From assembly GCA_963377175.1 (NCBI GenBank), contig CAUJNA010003299.1, forward strand, positions 357,775 to 421,774: 64,000 bases of DNA, given 5' to 3'. The position numbers were made by a program, and so were the translations under genes. This document shows positions 47,718 to 60,200 of the stretch, in pieces. Under the pieces are notes generated by a model, which had not been told where the DNA came from, made no database searches, and was given only the letters and a program-made list of their open reading frames with translations. Position 1 is the first letter of the stretch. The number at the start of each line of letters is the position of its first letter. The DNA is from Effrenium voratum. Its lineage: Eukaryota > Sar > Dinophyceae > Suessiales > Symbiodiniaceae.

Positions 47718-49052
47718 ACAGGAAATCTAGCGCGCGACTCTGAGAGCATTCGAGAGCCTCGTTGAGTGGTACGAGAGCCTCAGAAGACGCAGCTTTCGAA
47801 GAGTGCGGATCGTGTCCAACGGGCGCTCGGCGGACGGCTGGAACAGTTCTGCATCATGGAACATGTCTTCACCGAGCTTCACCGGGCTTCAGCTTCATGT
47901 CGTTCACCTATATAAATGGAAAGACGATGACTACGGTAATGCTTGTTTTGAGGAGACTGACACCCTCGCGCTTAAGCCGATGAAGCCGTGCTTGTTTTGC
48001 GGAACAGCAGAACATCCACCAGGAGGACGTTTGGGCGTCGCAAAGTCGTCCGCGCTGAGCAAACCTTCTCCAGCGGGGGATCCTTTTGCGGCCTATGTGT
48101 GTGCGTTGCTGCTTCTCAAACCAAAAGGGTCCGAGTACCTTTTGAGGACGGCTGTTTGGGGAGGTCAAAACGGGTCTAAGGTCTAAGTTGCTCAGAAGCC
48201 TTCTGGAAAAATATGGCTGGGGCCTCCCCGGAAGCCAAGAGCCGAATTTCGAGCCATGGAGATCCAAGCCCAAAGAGAACCAGGGATCGCGTGCGAACAA
48301 CTGTTGGAGCCACTCATTTCTCGTGGATCAAAGGCACTGATATCATTAGATGTCTTGCTTCTCCAAGAGTTGGGGAGCGGATTGAAAAGCCTGGGTTTGT
48401 CTAACAGGCCCCTTTTCATGTCCCATTCCCATTGAAACCGTTGAACCAACGGGTGCAACACAAAGGACACGCCCATGTGAATGCCGCGCACCGCGCCTAG
48501 TTGCACATCATTGTACCTGGCCGGAGTTCCGGTCACGTTGTTTTTCGTCTTCCTGAGTGGCCGCGTCAGACTGAGGGTGCTACATGGCTATGGCGGCGAG
48601 GTGTTTCTCTTAAATAAGAGACCACCTCAGAATTGATAGACATGAATCCCAACCTAATGTCCACCAAAGGGTCCTTAATCAAAAACCAATTCACGGCCCA
48701 CATAGGGGTTTCCAACTTGTTCCCTTGATGTTCAGACTGCACGCCCACTTCAAGGTATGGGACCTCGGTTCGACTTTGGCTTTGCGGGCGGTTTGGCAAC
48801 ATGGGGCCCAACCCCCTTTGAGGTCGTTGGGGAAGCCCTATTTTGGGCTCCCAACAGTCCCAGAAATAAACAGAAACACTCAGCAAAAGCCCTCCATCAA
48901 ATGCCGAAGTGACCTCCGGCGATGGCCATGTGGGCGGCTCCTCTTTCGAATGTTGCCCCCCTGTTTGGGTGGCTTTCTTGAAGGGAAAATCCAACCGGAC
49001 AATTCCCGCGATTTTGGGGGTGACAACCCCACCCTGGGTGACATCACCCGAC
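47718..49052. other. No firm gene
   Basis: Open frames up to about 130 codons exist on both strands around 47800-48300, but none shows a known domain, and strand choice is not supported. Possibly intron with one or two unrecognised exons. Confidence 0.35.
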
Positions 49053-49193
49053 CTTCCTCCCGACGCTAAAATAATGCGCGAGCGGTACACGGACACCGTG
49101 CCGCCGAGGTAGGCGGCATCGAAGGCCGAGACGGTGCTGTTCATCACCACCTCGGCGGCTTTTTGCAGCTCCGCCCGGTTTCGTGGGGGAGCT
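49053..49193 (-). CDS. Exon-like island with two 12-residue modules and a GT donor
   Basis: The minus strand encodes a helical-looking stretch (RAELQKAAEVVMN), then STVSAFDAAYLG and GTVSVYRSRIIL, clear 12-residue modules (x-T/S-V-S-x-x). It then encodes ASGGR at GGAAG|GTCGGG, a good GT donor (GT at 49052-49051). The acceptor is not certain. This is the most 5' island of the series on this strand, and its different N-terminal part could be near the start of the giant protein. Confidence 0.45.
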
Positions 49194-51085
49194 TTGCACC
49201 ACCCCGAGGACGCAAATGCAACGAAGCAACCCATGGGGTGCCACCCATTCACCACTCAAATGTACCCAAGTAACCACCAGAACCACCCTTGAACGACTAA
49301 TATGCGCCCAAGTAACCAACAGAACTGTCCATGTACGACTAAAATGTGACTTGGAAAATGGGGCAGGGGTACCAACTATAGGACCTCTCCATTGGAGTCT
49401 GGATCTCATGCGGATCTATGGGCCATAGCGCCTTCGGGTGCTCAGAACGGTAGGGAATCACCTACTGGCTTTGGGAATGAACCTATCGCCTGAAGGAAAT
49501 ATATAAAAAATATATACACCCTCCAACTATGGTGCTTTTTTCGGCAGAAAGGTACGGACAAAAGGCTACCCGGACCACACGACCCTGTGTTCAATCATCA
49601 AGACCCTGTGCAAAAGGCAAACCTGGGTAGCAAATGGCACTTTGAACTTCTCACATCTTGCAATGACTTTTCGGCCAGCCCCTTGGGTGGTTCTGCTAGG
49701 CAACCATTTCCAGCCCGAAAAGCCAGGCGTTGCCGCGGACGAGCCTGCTAGCTCGAGTCTCAATGACAGGGGCTGGTGTTTACCTTCGAAAGTTGCACCT
49801 TGCTGGCGGGTCTCACTGAGACCGCCACTTTGGGAGGTTCACAAAATGGGAAATCAATGATCTTGCAACATCCCCACAAACATTGGGCGGGGGATGAATA
49901 TGTAGAAAACGTGTGAGCATATATATATATATAATTATATAACATAAGAGTTAAAGGGTCTGAGTCACAGGGTTCGGTTCCTTTCTTCTTTGTCAGGGCC
50001 AGGGCCCCGTAAAAACCGGCGGTACCATGCGAACCCCAAACCCTTCAGCGTCGAAAGCTCCCTGTACGCCCCATGGCTTTCTCCGGGGCTTCCCTAAATC
50101 ACTAAGTCAAGTTTGGGGAACAGATCGGAGGGGAACAAATCGGAAGGCCTCCCCCCCCCAAAAAAAAAAAAACAGAAACAAACAGAAACCGACAGAATTC
50201 AAAGAAACCCAACGGGTTGGATGGCTTCCTGCGCACCACGACCTGCGGTCAGACCAGGGAGCTGCCAGACCGACGGCCTTTCCTTCTTGGAGCCCGGGCT
50301 GAGTCGAACACGCTCAGGGAGCCGCCTAATCTAACCTCGCGGCCGCCGATAAGCGTGTCAAATGGGAAGGCGGACCCTGCCAAAAAAGGGGGAAGGGCCC
50401 TGTCCCTCCTTGGTGGTGTTTCTAAAAGTGGGGAAGAAAAACAAATGAGACATACCGAAGAACACCCAGCCCCCGAATTTGGTGGATGGTTCTTTCGCTA
50501 TTCCTTCAAACCAAGCTGGGGTCGCAGGCATGGCTTGGTTGAAAGCCCTACGATGTTGTCATTCTCAACCATCATGTTTGCCTTTGATTTCCCGTCGCAT
50601 TCATCACGCTCACAGTCAATGCAAGTAAAAATGACCATCTGACGTTGGTCGGCAGTAGAGCTGACAAGTGTACTGCGGGGGGGGATCAACTGGGATTTAC
50701 TCGAATGTAGATTACTTGGAGCTCAAAGAAAACATGTTTAGACTCTGGGAGACCCCATTTTAGGTTCTATGTTGAATTGCAGCGCAGCACATAAAGTATC
50801 AATGGCCTGCTAACCTGTTAGCTCGCTCCCGAACCATCTGAGCAGAGCGTTTGAGTGTCAACAATGATCTCATCCGTGCATATTTCAGTTGAACAAGGCG
50901 AGCTGCAAATCGGCTTCACCTGTTTTATTGTTTTGTTTTTTTTCTTGGCGTGCCCCATGTGCACCAACGAAACGTGACAACTGTTAGTCTCGCTTTCACA
51001 GAAAGCAGCAAGCAACTACTTGGAGGCAAGCCGTGTTCCCAGCAGCCACAAACAGTGGCCAAGTCTTGTCCTTCTACTGCAAACT
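49194..51085. other. No gene recognised; AT microsatellite
   Basis: (AT)n at about 49919-49933, and a C-run plus A-run at 50152-50171. A GC-richer patch at 50210-50400 has short frames on both strands but no family resemblance. Confidence 0.4.
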
Positions 51086-51180
51086 AACAGGGATCCTTAC
51101 ATTATACACCTGAACATTGCCTTGTAAATGGTGGTGTTCTTTTAGTTTGGTGGAAAAAGCCATGTTTCAAACGGGCAAAC
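51086..51180. repeat. Dispersed repeat B, copy 3 (internally deleted)
   Basis: Starts acagggatccttac-ttata and tgaacattgcc-tgtaaatg as in 4064-4120, then jumps to tttggtgg-aaaagccatgttt as in 4262-4285. About 140 bp of the long copy are missing. Confidence 0.7.
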
Positions 51181-53797
51181 TGTATCTTTTAAGGAGCCCT
51201 GACTAACATCGCTAACATGAGGACATCTCTTGAAGCGGATTGTGCGTTGGGTTCCACGTCCGCATCCGCTGAACCTGCTGGTGGCCATGGAAAACAAAAC
51301 GAGCTGCGAGTCGAAGATTGCTCGTCCCGGGGGGTCCAACAAGGCGTCCGAAAAGGGACCTGTCCAAGTCCAGGGTGCAACTCCTCAGTTGCCTGAAGGA
51401 CCCAGAAATGCAAGCGATCACTTCTTGGGGGAACAGGGGAAGCCACAAGGTCAAAAGGTCGGCTTTGGATAAGGGTAAAGACCTTCAAAGGAAGGATCTT
51501 CCATTTTCCTTCCAGCCAGGGGTTGTGGGGCAAAATGGTGCAGATGCACCTTTGGTCCTTGACTCCCAGAGTTCTCCGTGAGGCATCTTCGGCCCAAATT
51601 GTTCGCCGAGCAAAATCTTGTGAGGTCAATTATCAGGCCCGTCTACGTCTAGCGGAGCAAAATGCAATGCGGAAAGACAGATTCTCCCTGGAACGCTTGT
51701 TTTCAATTGGCCTTTCCAACAGGTGATGTTTTTCATGAGCATGCGTCAAAATAGCGGAACCCACAAATCGGGTTCGTCCTTTTTGTTTCCCTCGAAACCG
51801 ACCATACCCCCAAAAGGGCACCCTCAAAGCCCGGTGCCAGGCGGCGACTTTTCTAGAGGTCCAGGGAAAACAGTTTGGCCAATGCCTCAATAAAACCCTG
51901 GTATACACCAATGAAAATCGAAAAAGTGATCTAGCCGCACCTATGGTTGCCTCATGCCTCCACTTCCTCCCAAAAAAATCCAGGATTGAGTGTGGCCTGG
52001 TGCCACTCGCTGCGTCTCTCAAACAGCTCCGCCCACCCCATCTTTGGGCATGTCCTTTTTAGGGGACCCCTCAAAATGGTGGCTGCTTCTCGCCTTCCTT
52101 TAAAACCAAAACCAAAGAAAGACACGCATCCCTTTTTGAGGCTTCTGAGCGAGAAAAGCAAAAGCAAAAAAAAGGTGCTTCCGGCGGCGATGCGCCTCAA
52201 AGAGCACCGAGAGTGTTGTGTTGAGGTATGCTTGGTCGTCTTGCGAGAGCCTGGCTCCATGCATCGAGGACCAAGTCATTTCGCTCGGCTCCATGGAGAT
52301 CCGAGCGCTTCGGTGTTTTTCTCTCCGGCAGATGGACGGCGTTCTTGCCAGTCTTCCCGTGACAGCACTTGGGACCAGGGAAAATGTTGAACCCCCACAA
52401 ACGGTTACCATTCAGATCGAGTGGCTTCCCTCTGTCTCCTAATCCTGGGAGCTCGAAGTTGGCTCATTCGACGCCGTGGCTCAAAAAACCGGTGCCAAAA
52501 TGGGTTGCCCTGGTAAGTGGAACATGGACCAAAACCTGCGGTTTGCCCCTCCTGCTTAATTTTGAGCCACACCCAATTTGCTCGCACTTTGTTTCTTCCG
52601 GGTATGTTCAAAGCCTTCACATAAGGACTCTTTGGACCCTATACTTGAGGGCTCTTCGCTCCGCTTCAAACGGGCTTTTGGAGACCAGTGCTCGGTTGTC
52701 AACTCCGGAAAGACCAGACGCCAACACCTACCCCTCTCAAGCATCAACCAGTTGCACATGGCAAGAGCTGTTCCAGTCTCCCCATGTCTGGTCAAACAAA
52801 CAGTAATCTTGCCACAAAACAATGAGGTCATACCATGTCAATGGATTGTGTGGCAACCAGTTCCAAGACTCCGCAAAAGTTTGGTACCCGTGTTGGCCCG
52901 CGTGTCAAAGTCTGGCGATTCCCGTAGCAAATGCCCTTTTTGCGTTTGACCATCATCTTATTGGGGAACCCGCCGAGCAAACAAATACGGGGCAGGGAAA
53001 ACAGGGTGCCAGAGAACGAAAGTAGGGAGGAAAGGACCCCCCCTTCCCGCAACTAAGGTTGACAGTCTAAAACGGGCAGGAACTGCCGTGCTCCCTCCTG
53101 TACCGTGTGCAGTATCAATCAAGGCGCTTTCTGAACAACGAACAAAATGACAAGGCTTTGACCGACAACACCAAAGAGCAAGGAAAAAAGCCAAGGGTCT
53201 TGTTCGGAGTAAGCAAAGGACACTCCACGCCGTCCCCCCTTGCAAAGCCGAGGCACGCAAATGCCCCGCCAAATGGCGACTGCAAGACGAGATCATCTGG
53301 TGCATAGTTGTCCTGCAAGATGGGAAGGATTCTTGCTGACAGTGCTCTGGGAAGCATGCAGTTCCGGAAGTCAAATATGTTATGGAATAAGTCAGTAATA
53401 AGTCAACATTCCGCGCGTCGCGCGGGAATCATGGCTGGCTGTCTCCCAAAACATCTCTCTATCTGTTTCTCCCGCAAAGGGGAAGAACAAGCGAACAGGC
53501 AAGCAAGGCCTGTGCTGCGGGCAAAACACATAAGGTACTGCCAGGGCCTAAATCAATCAAATTGGGTTGCATGGTCATTTACAACGAGATTTTAGCTCCG
53601 TATGTTACTCCTTTCTCCGTGTCTAGGCACGAGCTGAAACGAGGCCTCGGGGTTCGCCGTGCGTCTCGCGCCCTGCGAGCCCCAAGAACCGCCTCTTCGT
53701 AGCCTTCTCCCCCGAGTTCAGTTACGGAGACCCTCAGCGCATCGGTGCAATTGCTCAGATTCAACCATCGGGCATGGCACGGAGGCAAAGAAACCAG
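51181..53797. other. No gene recognised
   Basis: Short frames on both strands, the longest about 147 codons near 51947-52390 on plus, with no recognisable domain. Around 52550-52590 a tttgagccacaccca motif resembles 3911-3930, a weak dispersed repeat. Confidence 0.35.
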
Positions 53798-53892
53798 TAC
53801 CTAGAGTCTCCATGACCCTTTAAGAATGGGGTCATTACCCAAAAGAAAGGGGTCATGACCCAATTTTCAAAGGGTCATGGAGACTCTAGGTA
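53798..53892. repeat. Perfect 24-bp inverted repeat (foldback element)
   Basis: Left arm 53798-53821 (tacctagagtctccatgaccc and ttt) and right arm 53869-53892 are exact reverse complements, with a 47-bp centre that itself contains ggggtcatgacccc-like palindromes. This is typical of a small foldback or MITE. No coding content. Confidence 0.85.
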
Positions 53893-53992
53893 TGACCCCG
53901 ACAGAGTGGCCTTCGGAGGTCCCCCAAAAAAAGAATGGCGCAGGATCAGGACTCCGCGGCGCGCATGGGGGAGTGGGATTGGGCCCAGCATC

Positions 53993-54116
53993 CTTATGAC
54001 AGGCACGGAGATGAGCGCGGGCTTGTAGCCAACACGTGAGAGCTCAGCTACCAAGGGCTCCGCATCTGCGCATGTGAACCCATGTTGGGTCCACGCAACC
54101 CGGCTTCGAACGTTTC
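53993..54116 (-). CDS. Candidate exon, function unknown
   Basis: After tgccgcAG|GA on the minus strand the frame encodes NVRSRVAWTQHGFTCADAE, then PLVAELSRVGYKPALISVPVIR, up to ATAAG|GATG (a possible GA donor). Composition is protein-like and GC content is raised relative to the flanks. No family recognised. Could be noise. Confidence 0.3.
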
Positions 54117-54213
54117 CTGCGGCAAATGGCACTGGGCGACCCAAAGGCCCACGCAGCGAATGTCGCACTCGGTATCTGGTGCCTAGCTGGACAAGACTTC
54201 ATCCGCGGCTAAG

Positions 54214-54540
54214 GAGGGCAAGAAGCAGCAGCAAACACCGACCCCAGCCCAAATCGCTAAAGGTCGTCGTGGAGCATGTGGGCGTTGTCCATCCTGCAAC
54301 CCCCCTGATGGCGGATGGCACCGATCGCCACTGGGTCCAGCCAGCAGGCAAGCTGACCCCCACCCAAGCCCCGTCGACCAGCAGCCATCGAATGACCCTG
54401 CGGTATGGCTCGGCTTTGACTCGCTCCGAGCAAACCACCACCAAGCATGGCGGGCCAAGGCTAACTCAGAGGTCCTTCACCGTGCAAAATGCGCACTCCG
54501 CCGCCCAGCACGAAGTCCAAAAGCTTCGGTTCAGCAGCTC
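54214..54540 (+). CDS. Candidate exon with a CXXC-type zinc-finger start
   Basis: The plus strand reads gcggctaAG|GAG at 54213/54214. The frame continues EGKKQQQTPTPAQIAKGRRG and then ACGRCPSCN. A basic KGRRG followed by CxxCxxC is the usual start of a CXXC DNA-binding finger (which binds CpG in other eukaryotes). The rest of a CXXC domain is not visible, so it would need to lie in a following exon. The frame stays open to a TAA near 54669. No start codon in frame at the beginning. This is on the opposite strand to the giant gene. Confidence 0.35.
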
Positions 54541-55078
54541 CTCCGTCTTTTTTTTGCCACCTCCGGCAGGAGGTCGAATTGCTGGCCTGTGCAGCCACCT
54601 GCTGCACCGAAAAAAAACACGGTACATGGCTGTGTGCGTGTTTATGTAACGTGTGGGTTCTTCAACTAATTTTGTCAGATCGTCCAAAAAGGTGTTTATG
54701 GTGGCTCAAAGAGAACCAAAAGCAAAAAATACCAACCAACCAACTTGAACCTCGCCCATTCTCAGCCTCTTAGTCCCTTCCGGATGCCAGCTCGTAGGCT
54801 TTGGATGGCAGACTCGCCCGCCGCGTGGGTGCCCCTTTTGGGGGGGGGGGGGGGGGCTTGAAAGGAAAACGAAAGAGGAACATCGCAATTCTTGCAGGCC
54901 CCTAGTCTGACACCATATCGATCCCAATTTCGTGCCATAGACAAATTGAATCATATGTCCCCTCAAATGTTTAACATCATCCCCCCAAAAGCTAAACGCA
55001 CTTTAAATTGGCCCAAAAAGGTGGATGTTTAAAATCGCCCAATGGAAAATATAGGAACTAGGAACCCGCAGAAACAAC

Positions 55079-55129
<51 letters not shown>

Positions 55130-56657
55130 CGGTTCACCGCGCGGGTGTTTCAGTCCTTGACGACAAAATCCCAGAGGGATGCGCCGGACCTCGGGAAAAA
55201 GAGCGAGTTGGGGCCAAAGGCAGGAGGATTCGCCAGTACTCGCTAGGATTCGTCGGGAGTCTCATGGAAGTGGACGTAGGATAGGGAGGGTACATAGAGG
55301 TGGGATTCCACATGTTTAGGGGTCGGGAGATGTCCAAAAATGGAAGGTGGACATAGTGTGGGATGGTTGCGAAACCATGGTTGAAACCATAACGTTTGTT
55401 GCTATTTGCAGGGAAATCGAATCCTTCCGGCGTTTCTTAGGTGGTGCCGGATTTCGCCCATCCACAGTAGGCTAGGGAGGGTACCTAGGGGTGGCTCCAA
55501 CAGCAGCAACAAATCCGGCTAGTGGTCTTTGGGGCAAACACCGAGACCCTAACCCGAGTGTCTTGACACCCTCCAAAAAGTGCAAAAATGTGGCGCTGGC
55601 TCAAAACCTCCAGGCATCGACCTGATTTTGGAAAGAAAGCGAACCCCCGGAAATGGGTTGTTCCTCTTGGCTTCCGAGAGAAACCAACAAGTGCTTAGCA
55701 TTCTTGCTCTTCGCAGCCCGAAGACACAAGCGAAGTTCAGATCTTGCAACCAAAACAACATGCTGGGCCGAAGCTTTGGCAGAATTCCCCGATGTGGGTA
55801 AGTAAAGGTGATGACCAAATTGAAATGTGCCATGTTTTTCACTCAATGGTCAACATAGAATCTTGGTTGCAAGATTCGGCCAAGCGGAAAAGCAACAGGT
55901 CGAATCCGAACGATCTAAGTACAAACATCCAGCCCTCAAAGGATGCTCCCTGCCCCCACTTAGAGCAGTTTGGTTAAACATGGTTTTCTCAAATTCGCAA
56001 ACCTCACAAATGGGTGGTGTTCTTTTGGGTTCCCTCTAAAGCAATCACAAAAACATATGCCTTCCACAAAGAGACACGCCCAAATGGATTGGTTCAAATC
56101 ATTTGCCGGTGGCACCCGACGACTTGTCCAAACAGAGGCCTACTGTTCTGATCAAGGGATGCAGACGTTCATGGATCGGCTCCGTTGCTTTTCTAGACAA
56201 AGAGAACAGCTCAGCTCACATTGTCCCAAAGAACGGATGTTCAAATGTCAACCCAACCAAAATGGAGAACTATCTTTCATCACCCAAGCGGCAAAGCTGC
56301 TACAATTCACAAACTGGAACCAGGGATCCTCAAGTACGACCTTCAGCATGGATTAAACCGCTCGTTTTAGCCCCAGGTCAGCTTGCTACCTAACATGGAG
56401 CCTGACTGGGTGTTGCAAGACCGTTTTCCTAACCGCTACTCTTTGGGGTCCATGTGGACACCGTTTTCCTGGTCCTAGCCGTTAACCTTTGGGGTCCATG
56501 TGGAGACACAGGCTATTCTGGGATCCCAGATGCATCACATGGTTCCATATACTTCCCTTGAAGGCTTGGTCATCACATCTGAGTCAGTTTACAGCGAGTT
56601 GTCCTTTCTGGTGAGGTCCTACTTAATGTTGACCCCGGATTAATAAACCCCTGTTTA
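54541..56657. other. No gene recognised; simple repeats
   Basis: A G-run (about 17 G) at 54840-54856, (CA)n at 55082-55127, and two 45-bp direct near-duplicates at 56420-56508 (ccgttttcct ... ctttggggtccatgtgga). Short frames only. Confidence 0.45.
55082..55127. repeat. (CA)n microsatellite
   Basis: About 23 CA units, uninterrupted. Confidence 0.95.
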
Positions 56658-56724
56658 TTAATATGGGGGTGTTCCCTCCAAAAGTGCTAAATCCCCGCTA
56701 AAACCGGGGACACCCCCATATTAA
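56658..56724. repeat. Hairpin element with 19-bp arms
   Basis: ttaatatgggggtgttccc (56658-56676) and the reverse-complementary ggggacacccccatattaa (56705-56723) with one mismatch. An inner tccccg/cgggga pair would extend the stem. MITE-like size and AT-rich ends. Confidence 0.75.
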
Positions 56725-56947
56725 CATTAAACCGGACCTCTGGAAACTACTAAAAGCGGACATCCGGCCTGGGAAACCCTTTGGGTATGTCTTTCTGGGT
56801 ATGCCAAGCCACCCCGCCGCGCCGGCGTGCCGGACATCGGCGCCGAGAATCCAAGCTCCCGGGCTGTTTCAGCGAGAGACGCGAATTCACGGCGTAGGAT
56901 GGATCGATGTCCAGGGCACCCAGCAACTGGATGTCTCCTGATCCCAT

Positions 56948-57285
56948 GCCCAGGTCTTCTTGGCAGGGACCCCCCCGAAAAAAACCCAAACAAAATATAT
57001 ACCCCTTGGGTGTTTCCCAATGTTCCAAAAGGGGGACTTGCTTCCATACCACTTGGTGGGTGCTCTTGCCAGGGACCCCCTAACAAAAAAACAACTTCCA
57101 TATTCATTGGGTGTCTTCTTGTCGGGGCCCCCCCTCCCCCAAAGAGAAGGAAAAGAAAAGAATAAATGCATACCCCTTTGGGTGTGTCTTCTCGTCAGGG
57201 ACCCCGCCCCCACCCCCCCCCCCCAAAAAAAAGAAAGAAAAGAAGTGGCGTCCTTTCCAGTTTGGTCTTCTTGTCAACGCGCGTC
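56948..57285. repeat. Local imperfect tandem array (65-80 bp units)
   Basis: About four diverged copies of a unit containing gggtgtcttcttgtc-ggg, accccc and an A-rich tract (near 56955, 57058, 57108 and 57180). The C-runs and A-runs vary in length. Confidence 0.6.
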
Positions 57286-60200
57286 CGCGCGTTTCCTTTC
57301 AACCAACCACAAAAGGAAGCCGAGCCGCAAAAAGATGCGCCACACAGTTTGGTGAGAAGGGAACTTCAGGTCTGGTGCCTTTCAAGTCGTTTAGACCTGG
57401 ACAAGGACCCAAACATCCCATAAGGGTCCCTGATTGAAATGGGGATTGTGGTACCTGGACCCTCCAAATCCCCTTAAACATGGGGTATTGCCCCAAAACA
57501 ATGGGGCGAATCTTTTTGTTGGGGTAGTTTGTACCAAGGGACCTACGCCTGAATTGCTTTCGATTGACCATAGCACATGTCCTATTACCCCCGTCACCTC
57601 CCCCTCGGGCGCTCCTGTTGCGTTGACCTCGGGCAGGGAATGTGTCACACCCTGTATGGACAAAATCCGCTTCGCACCAGTTGGCAAGTGATTTATTCCA
57701 GTATTCACAGTGTAGGGTGTCACCAATCCCATCTGCAGGTGTTGTCCGCATGACATAACCCTACTTGCGTAAGAGCCCAAAAATTCCTCTGGGCTGCGTG
57801 GCTCGAGTCCGCATTTTCGCATGGCCAATATTCAATTACAAAGTAAATTGGATAGCTTCAACAAGTGCCTCATTTAATTTGAAGCCATCCCACATTGTAT
57901 AAGAAATACACCGAATCGGAAAGGGTAAGGGAACGTTCCTTCAAATCTGCACAAGCGTTTTGAGGGTGCTCAAATGTCAAAACTGGTAACCCTCAATGGG
58001 TGGCCAGCGTTTGGTTTTAAACCAAAAAACAGTCACCATCAACACAAAGATTCTGATTTCCAACGCAACTCCAACATGGAATCCATGTGCGGAATTCCGC
58101 ACCACCCACGCCCTGTGGTGCTTTTTTCTGAGGGTACGGTTGAGTTGGCTTTTTATCCCATCTGCAGGCGGAATTCCTTAACCCGGCACGACTAAATGCC
58201 TTATCCTAGGTCTCTTTGGTCCCGATCCTTCTCCCTGTTGATTATGTCTCTGGCTTCACCCCCCAAACCACTACCGTGACTGCTCAAAGGGCCCTTTCAG
58301 CGGCTGTATCTCCCATTAGACCGCTGGGGGTGAAAAGTAAACACCGTTTTATCCTTGGGTATGAATCCTAAGCGCTACCAAAGACTTGGTTGGGGGGACT
58401 GCCTTTGGATGAATCTGAAACATTATCCCCCCCCCCCCCCCACAAAGTAAGTCACCAGCAAGTGTTTGTTTGGTCTTTAAAGCGTCCCTTCATTACCTAC
58501 AGGTGCCTGGATGAGGGCGGCAATTCAGGCCTCTGCAGGAAACCGGTTGCTAGGGTTGGATAAATGAATAAGCCAAGCAGCTAGAAGCCATGATGCAGCT
58601 CTTGGTAGTAGAGCAGCAAGGCTAGCCTCAGCAAAACAGATGCAAGGGGCGACAAGTCCCGGGTTTTAGCGGACAAGCGACGCGAGTCCATTTTGCCGGT
58701 TGGATGAAGCAAGCCCTAGGGACAAACATCGCCATAGGTCGAAGCTCGGCGAACTCCCTTGGGTTCGGTTCCAACTTTGGTTTCTGTCCACTAAATCGGC
58801 AAATCAAAGCTTTGCCCATTTCCGCCCCCCCCCCCCCGGCTCCCGACCCTTCAAAAAAAATGGAAAAGCATAACCGTGCCGTTCCGAGTTCATGACGCCC
58901 AATTGTTCAAGGGTCAGAACACGGTTGCGGACAACAATTCTCCTGAGTGGTTGATTCCCATGACTAGCTTTGGCATTCGGGACTTCCGGGTCAGCAAACG
59001 GTACAAATCACGACATCCCAAAGTCGACTCCAGGTCCACGTTGAGTGCTTTGGCTTGAGATGTGAAGTGGCAGCACACCGGACCAAGACACCAAAACAGA
59101 TATGAGCGTTAACAAAGACAAACAGGTGCAACAGAAAGTAGTTTATCGAATATAACTTTCTGAACTTTGGGGGTCCACAAGCACGCCCCGCGGTTCAGAC
59201 CATAGAACCCCCCTTGGAGCAAGTACGTGATGCCTCATATTTTTTATTGGTCGGGAAGCTTCCCAGAAGGGTGGGGTCCTGCTTGAGCGGACGATACCGG
59301 TCTCAACCCGATGAAGTGTTCCCCAGAAACCGGGGTGACTTCGAAGGATCTTGGTGACTCATTTCCCAAAGAGGCGTTTCACTTCGAACACATCCCCGTG
59401 AAATTCCGCCCGAGAGCCTCGAACATGCGTGTGTAGCTGTTGTTTCCCCTTCAACAACCCCAAAAAGGGCCCCCGGAGGAAAACAAACACCAGCTGTTGG
59501 TCATCGGGCCATTTGAGGGCTGGCTTTAAACGATACTATTTCTCTGCAATCCGTTTAACGCAAGTTGAGCCCGCCGCAAGGAGAAGTATGCACGGGCGCA
59601 TTGCATCTGCCTGGCGCAGCTGCAGATCTCATTTGTTTCTTCTCCCTTGGGCAAAAAAATAACAATCCACGGGCAAAAGGCCGCAAGACCCTTGGTGGGT
59701 TTGATGGGAAAGCGCCGCATTGGTTTCCAAAAGGTCCTGAGACGCCTTTGGGCAAACGTTCCGGAAGCTCTTCCGTCCCAAAATTGCCCCCGTGGGCGAA
59801 ACTCAAAACCTGCGGGAATGTCCTCCTTCTTCGACATGTTTTTCATAAGCTAAGCCACACACTTGATTTTGATTGGGGTTGTCTGCCCGAGGAGAAATCA
59901 ACTCCAACCGTGGCCTGATCTTCCGGAAAAAAAAGAGGGAGACAAATAACATTTCCAGGGACTCAGGGAGTGAGGAACTCTGGCTGTGCCTTCCTTTTTT
60001 CTGGGCTCCTTCCGCAACCAAGCCCCCAAATGCTGCCTTTTCCTAGCGATGACTTCTCGGGAAAAAAAGAAAACGCGCGAAAAGATGGCAGCTCGCAGTA
60101 AGTGCTCAAGGCATATTCATTGGGCAGTGTAGGCATACACAGCCATCCTGTGGATGGACGAAGTCCGTTTGCGCACCACAGTTCAGAACCTCTGGTTTCT

